Shown here piece by piece: positions 11,227-18,824 of a stretch of 64,000 bases of DNA. Origin of the DNA: Curtobacterium sp. TC1 (lineage in GTDB: Bacteria > Actinomycetota > Actinomycetes > Actinomycetales > Microbacteriaceae); NCBI RefSeq assembly GCF_019844075.1, contig NZ_CP081964.1, positions 2,108,001 through 2,172,000 of the forward strand, in the 5' to 3' direction. How positions within the stretch are numbered: position 1 is the first letter of the stretch; each line of letters begins with the position of its first letter. The notes below the pieces were generated by a model. It was not told where the DNA came from and did no database searches. It saw only the letters and a program-made list of their open reading frames with translations. Made by a program: the position numbers and the translations under genes.

Positions 11227-13551
11227 ATGACGGACACCCGCGAAGAGCCGTCTGCGCCGAGTCGCCCCGGCTCCGCACAGCGCCCGACCAGCCCCCTCGG
11301 CCCGAACACGACGGGCAACCTCGGTTCCCTCCGCTCGCTGCTCCCGCGCCTGTTCTCGCGTGCCCAGCCTGCAGGTGCCGTGGACACCCTGATCCGCACG
11401 GTGCGGTCGCACCACCCGAAGGCCGACGTCACCCTCATCGAGCGCGCCTACTCGGTCGCCGAGCGCGCGCACGACGGTCAGAAGCGCAAGTCCGGCGAGC
11501 CGTACATCACGCACCCGGTCGCCGTCGCCCAGATCCTCGCCGACCTCGGCATCGGGCCGATCACGATCGCTGCGGCGCTGCTGCACGACACCGTCGAGGA
11601 CACCGACTACCAGCTCGACCAGCTGCAGGTCGACTTCGGCGACGAGATCGCCATGCTCGTCGACGGCGTCACGAAGCTCGACAAGGTCAAGTACGGCGAC
11701 AGCGCCCAGGCCGAGACCGTCCGCAAGATGGTCATCGCGATGTCGAAGGACATCCGCGTGCTCGTCATCAAGCTCGCCGACCGACTGCACAACGCCCGCA
11801 CCTGGGGCTTCGTCGAGTCCACCTCCGCCACCCGCAAGGCGAAGGAGACGCTCGAGATCTACGCGCCCCTCGCGCACCGGCTCGGCATCCAGATGATCAA
11901 GCTCGAGCTCGAGGACCTGTCGTTCGCGGTCCTGCACCCGAAGCTCTACGTCGAGATCGACAGCCTGGTCAAGGAACGGCAGCCGAAGCGCGAGCAGTTC
12001 GTCCAGAACGTCATCGGCACCCTCAAGAAGGACCTGAAGGCCGCGAAGGTCCGCGGCGAGGTCATGGGGCGGCCGAAGCAGTACTACTCGATCTACCAGA
12101 AGATGATCGTGCGGGGTCGCGAGTTCGACGAGATCTACGACCTCGTCGGCATCCGGGTGCTCGTGCCGACGGTGCGCGACTGCTACGCGATGCTCGGCTC
12201 GGTGCACGCCCGGTGGACGCCGCTGCCCGGCCGGTTCAAGGACTACATCGCGACGCCGAAGTTCAACCTGTACCAGTCGCTGCACACCAGCGTGCTCGGG
12301 CCGCAGGGGCGCCCCGTCGAGATCCAGATCCGCACGCACGAGATGCACCAGCGTGCCGAGTTCGGTGTCGCCGCGCACTGGAAGTACAAGCAGCGCGCCG
12401 CCGGCCGCGACGTCGGCACCTCGTCGACCACCGACGACCAGGACATGGCGTGGCTCGCCCACATCACCGACTGGCAGGCGGAGACGAGTGACCCGGGGGA
12501 GTTCCTCGACTCCCTCCGCTACGAGATCGGCGCGAAGGAGACCTACGTCTTCACGCCGCAGGGCAAGGTCATCGGACTCCCCGCCGGCGCCACCCCGGTC
12601 GACTTCGCGTACGCGGTCCACACCGAGGTCGGGCACCGCACCATGGGCGCCAAGGTCAACGGTCGACTGGTGCCGCTCGAGAGTTCGCTGTCGAGCGGTG
12701 ACGTCGTCGAGATCTTCACGTCGAAGAACCCCGACTCCGGCCCGTCGCAGGACTGGCTGAAGTTCGTCAAGAGCCCGCGGGCCCGCAACAAGATCAAGCA
12801 GTGGTTCACCAAGGAGCGTCGCGAAGAGGCGGTCGAGCAGGGGCGCGACGCAATCGCCCGCGCCGTGCGCAAGCAGAACCTGCCGCTCCAGCGGATCATG
12901 AGCCAGGACACCATCGCCGAGGTCGCCTCGTCGATGCGGTACGACGACGTCTCGGCCCTGTACGCCGCGGTCGGCGAAGGGCACGTGTCGACCCAGTCGG
13001 TCATCGAGAAGGTCCTGGGCAGCGTCCAGAGCGACACCGAGACCGACGAGCCGGAGCTCACGTTCCCCCGCCAGGTCACGAGCCGCCAGCTCCGCACGAG
13101 TGACAGCGGCGTGCTGGTGCGCGGTGCGCCGGACATCCTCGTGAAGCTCGCGAAGTGCTGCACCCCGGTGCCGGGCGACCAGATCGTCGGGTTCATCACC
13201 CGAGGCCAGGGCGTCTCGGTGCACCAGTCGTCGTGCACGAACGTCAAGTCCCTGATGAACGAGCCGGACCGGATGATCGAGGTCGAGTGGGCGCCGTCGT
13301 CGAAGTCGGTGTTCCTCGTCCAGATCCAGATCGAGGCGCTCGACCGGTCGGGCCTGCTGAGCGACGTCACCCGGGTGCTCACCGACCACCACGTCAACAT
13401 CCTGTCGGCGACGGTCTCGACCTCGTCCGACCGGTTGGCGCTCAGTCGGTTCGTGTTCGAGATGGGCGACACCATCCACCTCGACCGGGTGCTGAACGCG
13501 GTCCGACGCATCGACGCCGTCTACGACGTCTACCGCGTCAGCGCGGGCTGA
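11227..13551 (+). CDS. rel: Bifunctional (p)ppGpp synthetase/hydrolase (Rel)
   Basis: Makes and degrades the stringent-response alarmone. The 774-aa long RSH has an unstructured 45-residue start, the HD hydrolase domain with the intact ALLHDTVEDTD motif (hydrolase active), the synthetase domain with GRFKDYIATPKFNLYQSLHT, a TGS domain (ETYVFTPQGKVIGLPAG), the Cys-containing linker AKCCTPVPGDQIVG and a C-terminal ACT domain. ATG follows TGGGAGGCG. The stop lies in the first copy of a 31-bp tandem repeat. Confidence 0.96.
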   Translation: MTDTREEPSAPSRPGSAQRPTSPLGPNTTGNLGSLRSLLPRLFSRAQPAGAVDTLIRTVRSHHPKADVTLIERAYSVAERAHDGQKRKSGEPYITHPVAVAQILADLGIGPITIAAALLHDTVEDTDYQLDQLQVDFGDEIAMLVDGVTKLDKVKYGDSAQAETVRKMVIAMSKDIRVLVIKLADRLHNARTWGFVESTSATRKAKETLEIYAPLAHRLGIQMIKLELEDLSFAVLHPKLYVEIDSLVKERQPKREQFVQNVIGTLKKDLKAAKVRGEVMGRPKQYYSIYQKMIVRGREFDEIYDLVGIRVLVPTVRDCYAMLGSVHARWTPLPGRFKDYIATPKFNLYQSLHTSVLGPQGRPVEIQIRTHEMHQRAEFGVAAHWKYKQRAAGRDVGTSSTTDDQDMAWLAHITDWQAETSDPGEFLDSLRYEIGAKETYVFTPQGKVIGLPAGATPVDFAYAVHTEVGHRTMGAKVNGRLVPLESSLSSGDVVEIFTSKNPDSGPSQDWLKFVKSPRARNKIKQWFTKERREEAVEQGRDAIARAVRKQNLPLQRIMSQDTIAEVASSMRYDDVSALYAAVGEGHVSTQSVIEKVLGSVQSDTETDEPELTFPRQVTSRQLRTSDSGVLVRGAPDILVKLAKCCTPVPGDQIVGFITRGQGVSVHQSSCTNVKSLMNEPDRMIEVEWAPSSKSVFLVQIQIEALDRSGLLSDVTRVLTDHHVNILSATVSTSSDRLALSRFVFEMGDTIHLDRVLNAVRRIDAVYDVYRVSAG

Positions 13552-13660
13552 GCGATCGGGCAGACCCGTCAGCGCCGGCTGACCGGGCGGGCGGACCCGT
13601 CACCGCGGGCTGAGCCGACAGTCCGACCGGTCACCGCTCGCTGAGCAGCGCGCGCAGACG
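13537..13660. repeat. Degenerate 31-bp tandem repeat (4 copies) across two convergent stop codons
   Basis: Copies begin at 13537, 13568, 13599 and 13630, each starting GTCA[G/C]CGC and containing GCTGA about 10 nt later. The rel stop TGA is in copy 1 and the stop of the minus-strand gene is in copy 4. The whole 79-bp spacer is therefore repeat sequence. Confidence 0.75.
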
Positions 13661-14182
13661 ACGTTCGGCCTGGCGCACCATCGGGATGGTCCCGAGGGCG
13701 CTCAGGCGCTCCCGCAACTCGTCGCCTGTCACCGCACCGATCGCGAGCAACCCGGCGACGGCGTCGATGCGCAACGGGTTCGTCGGCCCGGGCGTGCGCA
13801 GCAGGTCGACCGCGGTGCGCGCCGGTGTCGTCACCGTGGTCTGCGCCGATCCCAGCCGGACCACGTCGACGGGCTCGAGCGCCACCTCGCGCAGGTGCAG
13901 GGCCGGCCCGGCGGCGATGCGCAGCTGCGGCGGGACGCTCGCCTCGAACGGGTCCGGCGGACGGGACGTCGCGCCCCAGATCCACGCGGCGGTGCGGCCG
14001 GCGGCGACCAGCCGGGCATCGCCGAGGACCCAGGCGGCTGCGGTCGCTCGGAGCGCCGGGTCCTGCGGGGTCGCGGGTGAGGCCCAGCACGGCCCGACGG
14101 GGACCAGCTCCCCGGCCAGTACCGCTGCGCGCAGTTCCGCCTCGGGCCAGTCGTCCGTGGTCAGGAGACGGGAACCGGGCAC
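13631..14182 (-). CDS. AbiEi-like hypothetical protein (no toxin partner)
   Basis: 183 aa, GTG start. The fold pattern resembles AbiEi-type type IV antitoxins: an N-terminal winged-helix part and a region reading RTAVDLLRTPGP followed by helices. Many actinobacteria carry such proteins alone, without the AbiEii nucleotidyltransferase, and here the neighbours are rel and a ROK kinase. I call family similarity only; no function is claimed. Ends inside the 31-bp repeat shared with rel. Confidence 0.55.
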   Translation of the reverse strand: MPGSRLLTTDDWPEAELRAAVLAGELVPVGPCWASPATPQDPALRATAAAWVLGDARLVAAGRTAAWIWGATSRPPDPFEASVPPQLRIAAGPALHLREVALEPVDVVRLGSAQTTVTTPARTAVDLLRTPGPTNPLRIDAVAGLLAIGAVTGDELRERLSALGTIPMVRQAERRLRALLSER

Positions 14183-14293
14183 CTCGTCATCCTGCCGGAC
14201 ACCGGCGCCCCGCCGACACCCCCTGTGGACAGCCAGGACAACCCGGACGCTCGGACGCCCAGCGCCCGGACACCCCGGACGCCGGCGTCAGTT

Positions 14294-15247
14294 TCAGCGC
14301 AGGACGTCGGCGCGGTGCACCAGCGCGGCGGCCCCGATGAGCGGGCCGTCCTGCGACAGCGCCGTCGGCACGATGCGCACCTTCGTCACGAACCCGAACT
14401 CGACGCGCTCCGCCACCGCTTCGCGTGCGTACTCGAACAGGTCCGGCGTGACGTGCGAGAACCCGCCGCCGATCGCCACGACCTCGAGGTCCACGAGGCT
14501 CGTCGCCGCGGCGATCGCCTGACCGAGGGCCCGGCCGCTGCGCTGGACCGCCGCGACCGCGATCTCGTCGCCGGCTGCGTACGCCGCCGACAGCTCTTCG
14601 CCCGTGGACCCGGCGAACCCGTGCCGCTGCGCCCAGGCGACGGTCTTCGGGCCGCTGGCGATCGCTTCGAGGCAGCCGGTTCCCCCGCAGGCGCACGGGT
14701 CGTCGTAGCCGCCGCACTCCACGTGGCCGATGTGCCCGGCGTTGCCGGTCGGGCCGCTGACGGTGCGGCCGTGCAGGATGAGGCCGCCGCCGACACCCGT
14801 CGAGACGATCATGCCCATGACGTGGTCGTACCCCTGGGCCGCCCCGACCCAGTGCTCGGCCAGCGTGATCGCCAGGCCGTCCATGCGCAGCGTGACCGGC
14901 ACGCCCTCGGGCACGAGCGCCGCGATGCGGTCTCGCAGCGGGTGGCCGCGCCACACCGGCATGTTGAGGGGGGAGACGAGGCCGTGCTCCTCGTCGACGG
15001 GGCCGGCCGAGCCGACCCCGACGCCGACCAGGGTCGCGTCGGTCGGGACCGTGCCGAGCGCGCTCGTCACGACCTCGTCGACGGCCGCCTGCAGCTCGTC
15101 GGACGTGCGCTGCGGCCCGGTGGGGCTGCGGAAACGCGTGCCCGGCAGGACGACGCCCTGGTCGGTGACGAGGGCGGCTTCGACCTTGGTGCCGCCGAGG
15201 TCGACGGCGAGGGCGAGGGCGAGGGACTGGGGTGCGGTGCTGGACAT
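14294..15247 (-). CDS. ROK-family sugar kinase
   Basis: 317 aa. The N-terminal phosphate loop ALAVDLGGTKVEAALV, the GHIGHVECGG sugar-binding segment and the zinc motif CACGGTGCLE are all present. There is no N-terminal HTH, so it is a kinase rather than a NagC/XylR-type regulator. The substrate is probably glucose or an N-acetylated hexosamine, but the sequence does not fix it. It sits head-to-tail with deoC, 157 bp downstream, on the same strand. Confidence 0.86.
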   Translation of the reverse strand: MSSTAPQSLALALAVDLGGTKVEAALVTDQGVVLPGTRFRSPTGPQRTSDELQAAVDEVVTSALGTVPTDATLVGVGVGSAGPVDEEHGLVSPLNMPVWRGHPLRDRIAALVPEGVPVTLRMDGLAITLAEHWVGAAQGYDHVMGMIVSTGVGGGLILHGRTVSGPTGNAGHIGHVECGGYDDPCACGGTGCLEAIASGPKTVAWAQRHGFAGSTGEELSAAYAAGDEIAVAAVQRSGRALGQAIAAATSLVDLEVVAIGGGFSHVTPDLFEYAREAVAERVEFGFVTKVRIVPTALSQDGPLIGAAALVHRADVLR

Positions 15248-15343
15248 GCGCGCTCCGATGCGGCGGTCTGGAGGCCCGGCGCGGCCCCCGGACGCGTCGT
15301 CGCGTCCGGTGGGCCCCGGCCTGGCAGGTGGTGGGTCGGTCGG

Positions 15344-15407
15344 GTCAGGTCGTCGTGCGGTGGGTCAGGTCGTCGTGCGGTGGATCAGGTCGTGTCGCGG
15401 TGGATCA
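15344..15407. repeat. 20-bp tandem repeat ending in the deoC stop codon
   Basis: Two exact copies start at 15344 and 15364 (GTCAGGTCGTCGTGCGGTGG). A diverged copy starts at 15384, and a fourth partial at 15404 contains the deoC stop (TCA 15405-15407 on the plus strand). The array extends downstream of deoC, toward the ROK gene. Confidence 0.75.
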
Positions 15408-16136
15408 GTAGGAGCTGGTGTCGTCGCCCTGCGACGACGCGACCCCGGTCTCGACGCGGTGCGCGACCTCGTCGAGGATGCGCGCGGAGGCGCTCGTGCC
15501 GATGCGGTTCGCTCCCGCGTCCACCATCTCGAGCAGGGTGTCGAGCCCGCGGACGCCGCCCGAGGCCTTCACCCCGGTGTCGGCACCGACGGTGCGGCGC
15601 ATCAGGGCGATGTGCTCGGCCGTTGCTCCGCCGCCGGCGAACCCGGTGGAGGTCTTCACGAACGCGGCACCCGCCGACTGCGCGGCACGCGACGCCGCGA
15701 CGATCTCGTCGTCGGTCAGGAACGCGGTCTCGAGGATCACCTTGACGACGGTGGACCCGGCGGCGTCGACCACCGCGCGGACGTCCTGCTCGACTCGCTC
15801 CCAGTCGCCGGACTTCGCGGCACCGATGTTCTGCACCATGTCGAGCTCGAAGGCACCGTCGGCCAGCGCCTGCAGCGACTCGGCGACCTTGGCCGCGGTG
15901 GACGTGGTGCCGTGCGGGAAGCCGATGACCGTGCCGACGCCGACGCCGGTGCCCTGCAGGCGCTCGACGGCGTACGCCACGTCGCTCGGCCGGACGCACA
16001 CGCTGAAGACCCGGTACGCGGCGGCTTCGTCGAGCTGGGCGTCGACGTCCGAGCGGGTGAGCTCGGGCTTCAGGATCGCGTGGTCGATGAGGCCGCGGAC
16101 GGCATCGGCGGTGACGGGGAAGGCTGCGTTGTCCAC
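15405..16136 (-). CDS. deoC: Deoxyribose-phosphate aldolase
   Basis: Cleaves 2-deoxyribose 5-phosphate to glyceraldehyde 3-phosphate and acetaldehyde in deoxynucleoside salvage. The 243-aa class I aldolase has the first lysine in VIGFPHG context upstream, the Schiff-base region VKVILETAFLTDDE and the downstream lysine in GVKASGGVRGLDT. The GTG at 16136 is 6 nt after a TAGGCT -10 (minus strand), suggesting a leaderless mRNA. It is divergent from the SDR gene across only 43 bp. Confidence 0.93.
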   Translation of the reverse strand: MDNAAFPVTADAVRGLIDHAILKPELTRSDVDAQLDEAAAYRVFSVCVRPSDVAYAVERLQGTGVGVGTVIGFPHGTTSTAAKVAESLQALADGAFELDMVQNIGAAKSGDWERVEQDVRAVVDAAGSTVVKVILETAFLTDDEIVAASRAAQSAGAAFVKTSTGFAGGGATAEHIALMRRTVGADTGVKASGGVRGLDTLLEMVDAGANRIGTSASARILDEVAHRVETGVASSQGDDTSSY

Positions 16137-16179
16137 CCGGCAAGCCTACCCGTCAGGCGTGCCGCGTAGCGTTCGGGGC
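16137..16179. promoter_or_regulatory. Compact divergent promoter region (deoC / SDR)
   Basis: Only 43 bp separate the two divergent starts. Minus-strand TAGGCT (16148-16143) ends 6 nt before the deoC GTG. Plus-strand TAGCGT (16167-16172) ends 7 nt before the SDR ATG. Both predict leaderless transcripts, and the polymerase footprints must overlap, so the promoters would compete. Confidence 0.45.
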
Positions 16180-17712
16180 ATGCAGGTCCTCGTCACCGGC
16201 GCCACCGGGTACATCGGCGGTCGTCTCGTCCCCCGTCTCCTCGAAGCCGGACACTCCGTGCGCGTGTTCGTGCGCAACCCCCGCAAGCTCCAGGACGTCC
16301 CGTGGAGCAGCGACGTCGACATCGCCGAAGGGGACCTGCAGGACGCCGACGCGGTCCGTGCCGCGGTCGACGGCGTCGAGGCCGTGTACTACCTCGCCCA
16401 CGCGATGGGCGCCGACGGCGACTTCGAGTCCGCCGAACGCCAGGCCGCCGAGACGATGGCACACGAGGCGAAGCGCGCCGGTGTCAGCCGGTTCGTCTAC
16501 CTGGGCGGGCTGCACCCCGACGGCGACCTGTCGAAGCACCTGCGCAGCCGCAAGGAGGTGGGGGAGATCCTGCTCGGATCGGGCGTGCCGACCGTCGCCT
16601 ACCAGGCGGGTGTCGTCATCGGCTCCGGCAGCACCTCGTTCGAGATGATCCGGCACCTGACCGACGTCCTGCCCTGGATGCCGGCACCGCGGTGGGTGCG
16701 CAACCGCATCCAGCCGATCGCCGTGCGCGACGTCCTCCACTACCTGGTCGCGGCGCTCGACGTCCCCGCGGACGTCAACCGCACCTTCGACATCGGCGGT
16801 CCGGACGTGCTCCGCTACGGCCAGATGCTCAACGGCTACGCGGTCGAGGCGAAGCTCCGGCAGCGCCCCATCACGGTCCTGCCGGTGCTCACCCCGCGAC
16901 TCGCGGCGCACTGGTTCAACGCCGTCACCCCGATCCCGCGCAAGCTCGCGACCCCGATCATCGAGTCGCTGCAGTTCGAGTGCGTCCAGCGCGAGCACGA
17001 CATCGACGACGTCGTGCCGCAGCCCGAGGGAGGGCTCACCTCGTACCGCCGAGCCGTCCGCCTCGCCCTGAACAAGATGCGCTCGGGCCAGGTCGAGACG
17101 AGCTGGCGGAGCGCCACGCTGTCGAGTGCCTCGGCCGACCCGATGCCGAACGACCCGGACTGGGCCGGCCACACCGTCTACGTCGACGACCGGAAGCGGC
17201 ACTCGAGCGCCTCGGCCGAGGACGTCTGGCGCGTCGTCGAGTCGATCGGCGGCGAGAACGGCTGGTACTCGTTCCCGCTGGCCTGGGTCGCGCGCGGGTG
17301 GATGGACAAGGTCGCCGGCGGCGTCGGGCTCAGCCGTGGGCGCCGTGACCAGGACCGGCTCGAGCAGGGCGACGCGCTCGACTGGTGGCGCGTCGAACGA
17401 CTCGAACGCGGCCGGTACCTGCGGCTCCGGGCAGAGTTCAAGTCCCCGGGACGCGCCTGGCTCGAGATGACCGTCACCCCGAACCCCGAGGGCGGCAGCG
17501 ACTACCACCAGCGGGCGATCTACTTCCCGCAGGGCCTCCCCGGACGCCTGTACTGGTACGGGATCCTGCCCTTCCACGGGATCATCTTCCCCGGCATGGT
17601 CGAACGCATCACCGCGGCCGCCGAGCGCGAGTCGGACAACACCGAGTCGACGCAGCGCAACCGGACCCAGCACAATGGGAGTCCGGAACCGGCGAACGAG
17701 GAGGCAGCATGA
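16180..17712 (+). CDS. NAD(P)-binding SDR with C-terminal DUF2867 domain
   Basis: 510 aa. The N-terminal atypical-SDR (NmrA/UDP-sugar-epimerase-like) domain opens with MQVLVTGATGYIGGRL and spans about residues 1-300. A C-terminal DUF2867 domain, a START-like hydrophobic-cavity fold, covers about 330-490 (VWRVVESIGGENGWYSF through RITAAAERES). Homologues with this fusion are annotated as oxidoreductases without a known substrate. Its stop overlaps the GDSL hydrolase start as ATGA. Confidence 0.85.
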   Translation: MQVLVTGATGYIGGRLVPRLLEAGHSVRVFVRNPRKLQDVPWSSDVDIAEGDLQDADAVRAAVDGVEAVYYLAHAMGADGDFESAERQAAETMAHEAKRAGVSRFVYLGGLHPDGDLSKHLRSRKEVGEILLGSGVPTVAYQAGVVIGSGSTSFEMIRHLTDVLPWMPAPRWVRNRIQPIAVRDVLHYLVAALDVPADVNRTFDIGGPDVLRYGQMLNGYAVEAKLRQRPITVLPVLTPRLAAHWFNAVTPIPRKLATPIIESLQFECVQREHDIDDVVPQPEGGLTSYRRAVRLALNKMRSGQVETSWRSATLSSASADPMPNDPDWAGHTVYVDDRKRHSSASAEDVWRVVESIGGENGWYSFPLAWVARGWMDKVAGGVGLSRGRRDQDRLEQGDALDWWRVERLERGRYLRLRAEFKSPGRAWLEMTVTPNPEGGSDYHQRAIYFPQGLPGRLYWYGILPFHGIIFPGMVERITAAAERESDNTESTQRNRTQHNGSPEPANEEAA

Positions 17713-18293
17713 CCGAGGAACGCAGTCCCGTCCTGTTCCTGGGCGACAGCATCACGGCCCAGGGGTCGTGGGACACCTGGCTCCCCGACGAGCACACGCT
17801 GAACCAGGGCGTCAGCGGCGACACGACCGACGGCGTGCTCGCGCGCCTCGAGGCCGTCGTCGCCGAACAGCCCGAGGTGATCGTGCTGCTCATCGGCACG
17901 AACGACTTCGGCAACCACCGGGCGAGCGCCGAACACGTCGTCCGCAACGTCGAGACCATCCTCGTCACGCTCCGGCGCGAGCTGCCGGGCGTGCGCCTGC
18001 TGCTCGTCTCCGTCCTGCCGCGCCAGGCCGAGTACACGACGAAGATCGAGGAGGCGAACCGGCACCTGCGCCAGTTCGTCGCGACCTGCCACGCGCAGTA
18101 CCTCGACGCCTGGCCCGCGCTGGCCGACGGCGACCACCTCGACGACCGCTTCACCGACGACGGACTGCACCTCACCGACGAGGGCTACCGGGCGTACCTC
18201 GGCGAGCTGGTCCCCGCGCTCGAGCGTGTGCGGGGTCTCCCGCCGATGTCCCGGTCCTTCACCGCCATCGACCTCGACGAGGCCCCCGCCTGA
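17709..18293 (+). CDS. SGNH/GDSL-family hydrolase
   Basis: 194 aa, cytosolic (no signal peptide). All SGNH blocks are visible: FLGDSITAQGSW (catalytic Ser), the Gly block VSGDTTDGVL, GTNDFG (Asn) and DGLHLTDEGY (Asp-x-x-His). The family includes esterases, lysophospholipases and acyl-sugar esterases; the substrate is unknown. It is coupled both upstream (ATGA with the SDR gene) and downstream (TGATG with the membrane protein). Confidence 0.88.
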   Translation: MTEERSPVLFLGDSITAQGSWDTWLPDEHTLNQGVSGDTTDGVLARLEAVVAEQPEVIVLLIGTNDFGNHRASAEHVVRNVETILVTLRRELPGVRLLLVSVLPRQAEYTTKIEEANRHLRQFVATCHAQYLDAWPALADGDHLDDRFTDDGLHLTDEGYRAYLGELVPALERVRGLPPMSRSFTAIDLDEAPA

Positions 18294-18727
18294 TGGCTGC
18301 CCGCAAGGGGCGACCCCCGGTGGGGTCGTCGCAGCACGGCGTGCCCGCCGCCCCGGTCCGACCGGCCGCGGGCGCGACGAGCACCCGTGCGACCCCCGGG
18401 TTCAGCCGGCCGGCGCTCGCGCCGTCGCTCATCGCCGCGATCGTCCTGCTCGCCTGCGTGGCGATCATCGACTCGTCCGGATTCGTCTTCGCCCGCTGGG
18501 GCGTCACGGTCCTGGCCCTCATCGTGCTGGTCTTCGCCGTCCGCGGCAAGACGTGGTGGGCTGCGCTGCTCATGGCCGCCGTCGCCGTCTGCTGGAACCC
18601 CCTGGTCACGGTGCCGATCCCCGGTCAGGTGTGGGCGGCCTTGCAGATCCTGGTCGCCGCGCTGTTCATCGTCGTGGGCATCGCCGTCAAGGTGCCGCGC
18701 GAGGCGGACGCTCCCCGGGCCTCCTGA
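18293..18727 (+). CDS. Small membrane protein (DUF6804-like)
   Basis: 144 aa. A 40-residue Pro/Ala/Arg-rich cytosolic start precedes about four hydrophobic helices (SLIAAIVLLACVAII; VTVLALIVLVFAV; WWAALLMAAVAVCW; ALQILVAALFIVVGIAV). The WWAALLMAAVAVCWNPLVTVP segment is characteristic of DUF6804 proteins. Function unknown. Translationally coupled to the GDSL hydrolase. Confidence 0.7.
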   Translation: MAARKGRPPVGSSQHGVPAAPVRPAAGATSTRATPGFSRPALAPSLIAAIVLLACVAIIDSSGFVFARWGVTVLALIVLVFAVRGKTWWAALLMAAVAVCWNPLVTVPIPGQVWAALQILVAALFIVVGIAVKVPREADAPRAS

Positions 18728-18772
18728 ACGGCTCGGGTGGCCGCCTGCGGAACCGAGCGGGCGGGCGGACGG

Positions 18773-18778
18773 TAGGAT
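18773..18778 (+). promoter_or_regulatory. Possible -10 element of the Stealth gene
   Basis: TAGGAT lies 46 nt upstream of the ATG at 18825, and CGAAGGG follows just before the start as a ribosome site. The gene may therefore be transcribed on its own as well as by read-through. Confidence 0.35.
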
Positions 18779-18824
18779 CGCAGGGTCGGGTACAGGACCC
18801 GGCAGCGCGACCCGAAGGGCATGG

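Noticed and set aside
11026-13479. 817-codon open frame antisense to rel
   Set aside because: Same kind of mirror frame; low-complexity composition and full overlap with a certain gene.
13631-14182. Complete type IV toxin-antitoxin pair
   Set aside because: No AbiEii-type nucleotidyltransferase lies on either side; only the antitoxin-like protein is present.
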